DNA of 7,115 bases from Candidatus Stahliibacteriota bacterium CG08_land_8_20_14_0_20_40_26 (GTDB lineage: Bacteria > Hydrothermota > UBA3073), in assembly GCA_002774315.1 (NCBI GenBank), contig PEYP01000088.1, forward strand, positions 1-7,115. Reading direction: 5' to 3'. The notes below the pieces were generated by a model, which saw only the letters and a list, made by a program, of their open reading frames with translations, did not search any database and was not told the origin of the DNA. The translations under genes were made by a program, and so were the position numbers. Below are positions 4,944 through 7,115 of the stretch, one piece after another. The stretch's first letter is position 1. Every line of letters starts with the position of its first letter.

Positions 4944-5126
4944 ATGCAAAAGATTAAAAAGTTCTTTATTGAGATGAAAATGGAACTTTTTAAGGTGTCT
5001 TGGCCAGCCAGGGATGAAATTTCTGGGTCAACCCTTGTTGTTCTGACTGCCTCTATAATCACGGCTATTTTTATAGGGTTAATTGACCTTATATTTGCAA
5101 ACATAGTAAAGGGGATTATCAGATGA
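4944..5126 (+). CDS. secE: Preprotein translocase subunit SecE
   Basis: The 60-residue product is the short single-span form of SecE, which clamps SecY in the SecYEG channel of the inner membrane. An amphipathic N-terminal part contains the conserved KVSWPARDE motif (residues 17-25). One membrane segment follows (about 30-53, VVLTASIITAIFIGLIDLIF), and a short basic tail ends the protein. AGGGGGA at 4934-4940 provides the ribosome binding site. The TGA (5124-5126) overlaps the nusG ATG (5123-5125) as ATGA, indicating translational coupling. Confidence 0.96.
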   Translation: MQKIKKFFIEMKMELFKVSWPARDEISGSTLVVLTASIITAIFIGLIDLIFANIVKGIIR

Positions 5127-5644
5127 AACAATGGTTCGTGTTACATGTATATGTCGGATATGAAAACAAGGTTAAAGAGTTTATACTCAAGGAAACAAAG
5201 ATACGCGATCTGAAGGAATATATTGACGAGATATACATACCTGTTAAGACTGTGCTAAAGATAGGCAAAAGAAAGAGAACAAAGGTCGAGAAAAAGATAT
5301 ACCCGGGGTATATTTTACTACTAATGGAGCCAAAGGATGAATTGATTGGACTCGTGTCGAATGTACCCGGTGTTATGCCTTTCTCTGGCTTTGGTAGGAA
5401 ACCGTACCCTGTAAATGAAGATGAGATTGCACACATATTAGGAATACAAAAAACTAAAGAAGGGGTTCAAGAGGCACCATTTATTAAAGGCGACTCTGTA
5501 AGGATTGTAGATGGTCCATTCGCTGAATTTTCAGGTGTTGTTGAGGAGGTATATCAAGACCGCGATAGATTGAAGGTTATGGTGACAATATTTGGTAGGC
5601 CAACACCTGTTGAATTGAGTTATTACCAAGTAGAGCCAATGTAA
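5123..5644 (+). CDS. nusG: Transcription elongation/antitermination factor NusG
   Basis: NusG binds the RNA polymerase clamp, raises processivity and links polymerase to Rho or the ribosome. The 173 residues, a normal length, hold an NGN domain (about 1-105: WFVLHVYVGYENKV, KKIYPGYILL, VPGVMPFSGFG) and a C-terminal KOW domain (about 120-173: KGDSVRIVDGPFAEFSGVVEEV). AGGGGAT upstream of the ATG, within the end of secE, is a plausible ribosome binding site. The stop codon region coincides with one end of a 28-nt repeat (5641-5668) shared in inverted form with the tRNA spacer. The repeat supplies, or abuts, the TAA at 5642-5644. Confidence 0.97.
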   Translation: MKQWFVLHVYVGYENKVKEFILKETKIRDLKEYIDEIYIPVKTVLKIGKRKRTKVEKKIYPGYILLLMEPKDELIGLVSNVPGVMPFSGFGRKPYPVNEDEIAHILGIQKTKEGVQEAPFIKGDSVRIVDGPFAEFSGVVEEVYQDRDRLKVMVTIFGRPTPVELSYYQVEPM

Positions 5645-5825
5645 AAAGTTGGTTCGTTTGTTGGTTTGTTAGAATTTAATAAACTATCCAACAGACTATC
5701 TTCTCATACGATCTGTGAATCAAAGGTCGCCGCAAGGCAATATCTATCACGCTTTCTTCGGAATAAATGTTCGTCCGTGGTTAATGCATATTTGGGGATA
5801 ATTTCTGGCTTGTTATGGAGGTTTT
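5645..5825. other. Repeat-bearing nusG-rplK spacer
   Basis: This 181-base gap is wide for nusG-rplK. It contains most of the 28-nt repeat (5641-5668), an 8-bp stem GTTTGTTA/TAATAAAC (5664-5684) and a copy of the upstream TCTGTG element (5768-5792; 23 of 25 bases match 398-422). I see no clear promoter, terminator or L1-binding structure and no believable gene in it. Confidence 0.65.
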
Positions 5826-6254
5826 ATGGCAAAGAAAATAAAAGCAAAAATCAAGATTCAAATACCTGCAGGGAATGCTACTCCTGCTGCACCGGTAGGT
5901 ACAGCATTAGGTCCTCATGGTGTCAATATAGGGGCATTTTGTAAGGCGTTCAACGACAAAACACGGGGAAAGGAGGGATATATAATTCCTGCAGTGGTTA
6001 CTGTATATCAGGATAGGTCTTTTAATTTTATTTTGAAGTCTCCTCCGGCAGCGATGCTTCTAAAGAAGGCTGCTGGTGTCGCGAAAGGCTCAGGGGAACC
6101 GAACAGAGAAAAAGTCGGGAAAATAAAAAGATCCCAGATTAAGGAGATAATAGAAATGAAGAAAGAAGATTTAACAAGTTATGATGAAGAAGCAGCAATG
6201 CGTATAATAGAAGGAACAGCAAGAAGTTGTGGTTTAGAGATAGAAGAAGATTAA
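5826..6254 (+). CDS. rplK: Ribosomal protein L11
   Basis: L11 forms the stalk base of the 50S subunit with the GTPase-associated region of 23S rRNA and is needed for stringent-factor activation. The 142 residues begin MAKKIKAKIKIQIPAG. The N-terminal domain has NATPAAPVGTALGPHGVNIG (17-36), and the C-terminal RNA-binding domain has FILKSPPAAMLLKKAAG (68-84). Length and motifs are normal. GGAG at 5817-5820 lies 5 bases before the ATG. The TAA (6252-6254) is 11 bases before the rplA start and touches its ribosome binding site, so the two are coupled. Confidence 0.97.
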   Translation: MAKKIKAKIKIQIPAGNATPAAPVGTALGPHGVNIGAFCKAFNDKTRGKEGYIIPAVVTVYQDRSFNFILKSPPAAMLLKKAAGVAKGSGEPNREKVGKIKRSQIKEIIEMKKEDLTSYDEEAAMRIIEGTARSCGLEIEED

Positions 6255-6265
6255 GGAGGATCCCT

Positions 6266-6940
6266 ATGAAGATTTCAAAGAGAATGGAAGAGATCAAAAA
6301 AGAGATAGATAAAGACAAAACTTATACACTTGAAGAAGCTGTAAAATTAATAAAAAAAATTGCATCTGCAAAATTTGATGAAACAGTTGAGCTATCCGTA
6401 AAATTGGGCGTTGATCCGCGTAAATCCGACCAGATGGTGAGAGGGATGGTGTTAATGCCTCACGGGGTAGGAAAAGAAAAAAAGGTGTTGGTATTGACAA
6501 GGGACAAACAAAAAGAGGCGCTTGAAGCAGGTGCTAATTGGGTAGGTTTTGATGAGTTCATAGAAAAAATACAGAACGGATGGCTTGAATTTGATGTCTG
6601 CATTGCTACTCCATCGGTTATGAAAGAAGCAGCAAAACTTGGAAAGATACTGGGACCAAGAGGGTTAATGCCAAACCCGAAAGCAGGGACTGTTACAAAT
6701 GATGTAGGTAGTGCTGTATCAGAAATTAAAAAGGGAAGGATGGAGTTCAGAATGGATAAGACAGGGATTATTCATCTGCCCGTTGGAAAGGTGTCGTTTC
6801 CCGACGAAAAACTTGTTTCCAATATAAAAGAAGCGATTGCTGCAATCAACTCGGCAAAACCAAAGGAGATTAAAGGGACATACATAAAGTCTCTTTACCT
6901 GTCTTCAACAATGGGACCAAGCATTATGATTGAAGGGTAA
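6266..6940 (+). CDS. rplA: Ribosomal protein L1
   Basis: L1 forms the mobile L1 stalk of the 50S subunit and in many bacteria represses its own operon by binding the mRNA. The 224-residue product carries the family signature LGKILGPRGLMPNPKAGTV (residues 125-143) and ends SSTMGPSIMIEG, which is complete. The start is ATG 6266, set by AGGAGG at 6254-6259, 6 bases upstream; an upstream in-frame GTG at 6227 lies inside rplK and is rejected. rplJ normally follows and would lie beyond the window. Confidence 0.97.
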   Translation: MKISKRMEEIKKEIDKDKTYTLEEAVKLIKKIASAKFDETVELSVKLGVDPRKSDQMVRGMVLMPHGVGKEKKVLVLTRDKQKEALEAGANWVGFDEFIEKIQNGWLEFDVCIATPSVMKEAAKLGKILGPRGLMPNPKAGTVTNDVGSAVSEIKKGRMEFRMDKTGIIHLPVGKVSFPDEKLVSNIKEAIAAINSAKPKEIKGTYIKSLYLSSTMGPSIMIEG

Positions 6941-6945
6941 GTCAA

Positions 6946-6963
6946 TTCCCCAGAATTGGGGGA
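6946..6963 (+). promoter_or_regulatory. Stem-loop just after rplA
   Basis: TTCCCCA (6946-6952) pairs with TGGGGGA (6957-6963; one T-G pair) around a GAAT tetraloop, 5 bases after the rplA stop. No T-run follows, so it is a weak terminator at best. It may attenuate or process mRNA between rplKA and the expected rplJL. The 175 bases after rplA are where an L10-binding leader would lie, but I cannot recognise its structure. Confidence 0.45.
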
Positions 6964-6991
6964 ACTAAGAGATAGGATAAAGAGATTGGTT

Positions 6992-7019
6992 TTATCTGTC
7001 TGCCGACAGGCAAGATAAG
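6992..7019. repeat. CCGACAGG hairpin element
   Basis: TGCC-GACA-GGCA (7001-7012) forms the tip, and TTATCT (6992-6997) with AGATAA (7014-7019) extends the stem with an unpaired stretch between. Bases 6997-7012 match 763-778 except at two positions that pair with each other, so both copies keep the stem. Confidence 0.65.
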
Positions 7020-7047
7020 AGGTCACAGAGAAAAAGAAACAATGTAA

Positions 7048-7108
7048 AATGCAAAATTAGCAGTTAGCAATTTAAAAATGATTTTTCGCAAATTGATAGT
7101 TTTGCATT
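7048..7108. repeat. TGCAAAA inverted repeat at window end
   Basis: AATGCAAAA (7048-7056) is inverted exactly at 7100-7108 (TTTTGCATT). The AT-rich interior resembles the element at 4738-4840 in wording. The window ends 7 bases later, so the element may extend beyond it. Confidence 0.55.
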
Positions 7109-7115
7109 GATAATT

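Noticed and set aside
5666..5944. Plus-strand 92-residue frame overlapping the start of rplK
   Set aside because: It runs through repeat sequence and then the shifted rplK frame, with no ribosome binding site of its own.
6227..6265. Upstream start for rplA adding 13 residues
   Set aside because: It lies inside rplK and reads WFRDRRRLRRIP, which is unlike L1; AGGAGG at 6254-6259 clearly serves the ATG at 6266.
6946..7019. Intrinsic terminator after rplA
   Set aside because: Both stems lack a following T-run, and rplJ is expected downstream in the same operon.

Overview
The window looks like chromosome from an uncultured, probably anaerobic, AT-leaning bacterium. Support comes from five tRNA genes that do not encode their CCA ends, a C+ (zinc-type) ribosomal protein L33, a bacterial tRNA/secE/nusG/rplKA cluster, a relic of a [NiFe] hydrogenase large subunit, and many short dispersed repeats of the kind common in Nitrospirota, Desulfobacterota and Planctomycetota-like draft genomes. 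I cannot assign a phylum from sequence alone.

Left part (1-865): mostly repeat debris. It holds two copies of a 41-nt direct repeat, a GGGGTC-ended inverted repeat resembling the flanks of REP-associated (Y1) transposases, 10-bp-phased TCTGTG repeats, a degenerate AAAGG(T)A purine tract and small hairpins. Within it sits one plausible small gene, a 41-residue lysine-rich protein (451-576) with a good ribosome binding site.

Centre-left (866-1931, plus strand): a decayed stretch. A metallo-beta-lactamase-fold hydrolase is split by a one-base frameshift in a T5 run. It is followed directly, in the same frame, by the last ~50 codons of a [NiFe] hydrogenase large subunit with no upstream part of that gene.

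Centre (1941-3733, minus strand): a two-gene unit, a DUF1614-like membrane protein that appears to have lost its middle, then an RlmD/RumA-type 23S rRNA m5U methyltransferase. Its promoter is a perfect TTGACA-17-TATAAT so close to the ATG that the mRNA should be leaderless.

Right part (3796-7115, plus strand): a second perfect consensus promoter, diverging from the first, opens the translation/transcription cluster tRNA-Thr(TGT), tRNA-Tyr(GTA), tRNA-Gly(TCC), tRNA-Thr(GGT), rpmG, tRNA-Trp(CCA), secE, nusG, rplK, rplA, with rplJ expected beyond the edge. The order matches the classical thrU-tyrU-glyT-thrT-tufB-secE-nusG-rplKA arrangement, except that tuf is absent between tRNA-Thr(GGT) and rpmG. 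Spacers inside the cluster carry inverted and dispersed repeats, including a 28-nt exact inverted copy that overlaps the nusG stop codon.

I found no convincing new defence or mobile system. The most interesting items are the twin consensus promoters with a leaderless gene, the hydrogenase relic, the internally deleted DUF1614 gene, the tuf-less operon, and the dispersed repeats with base-pair covariation.
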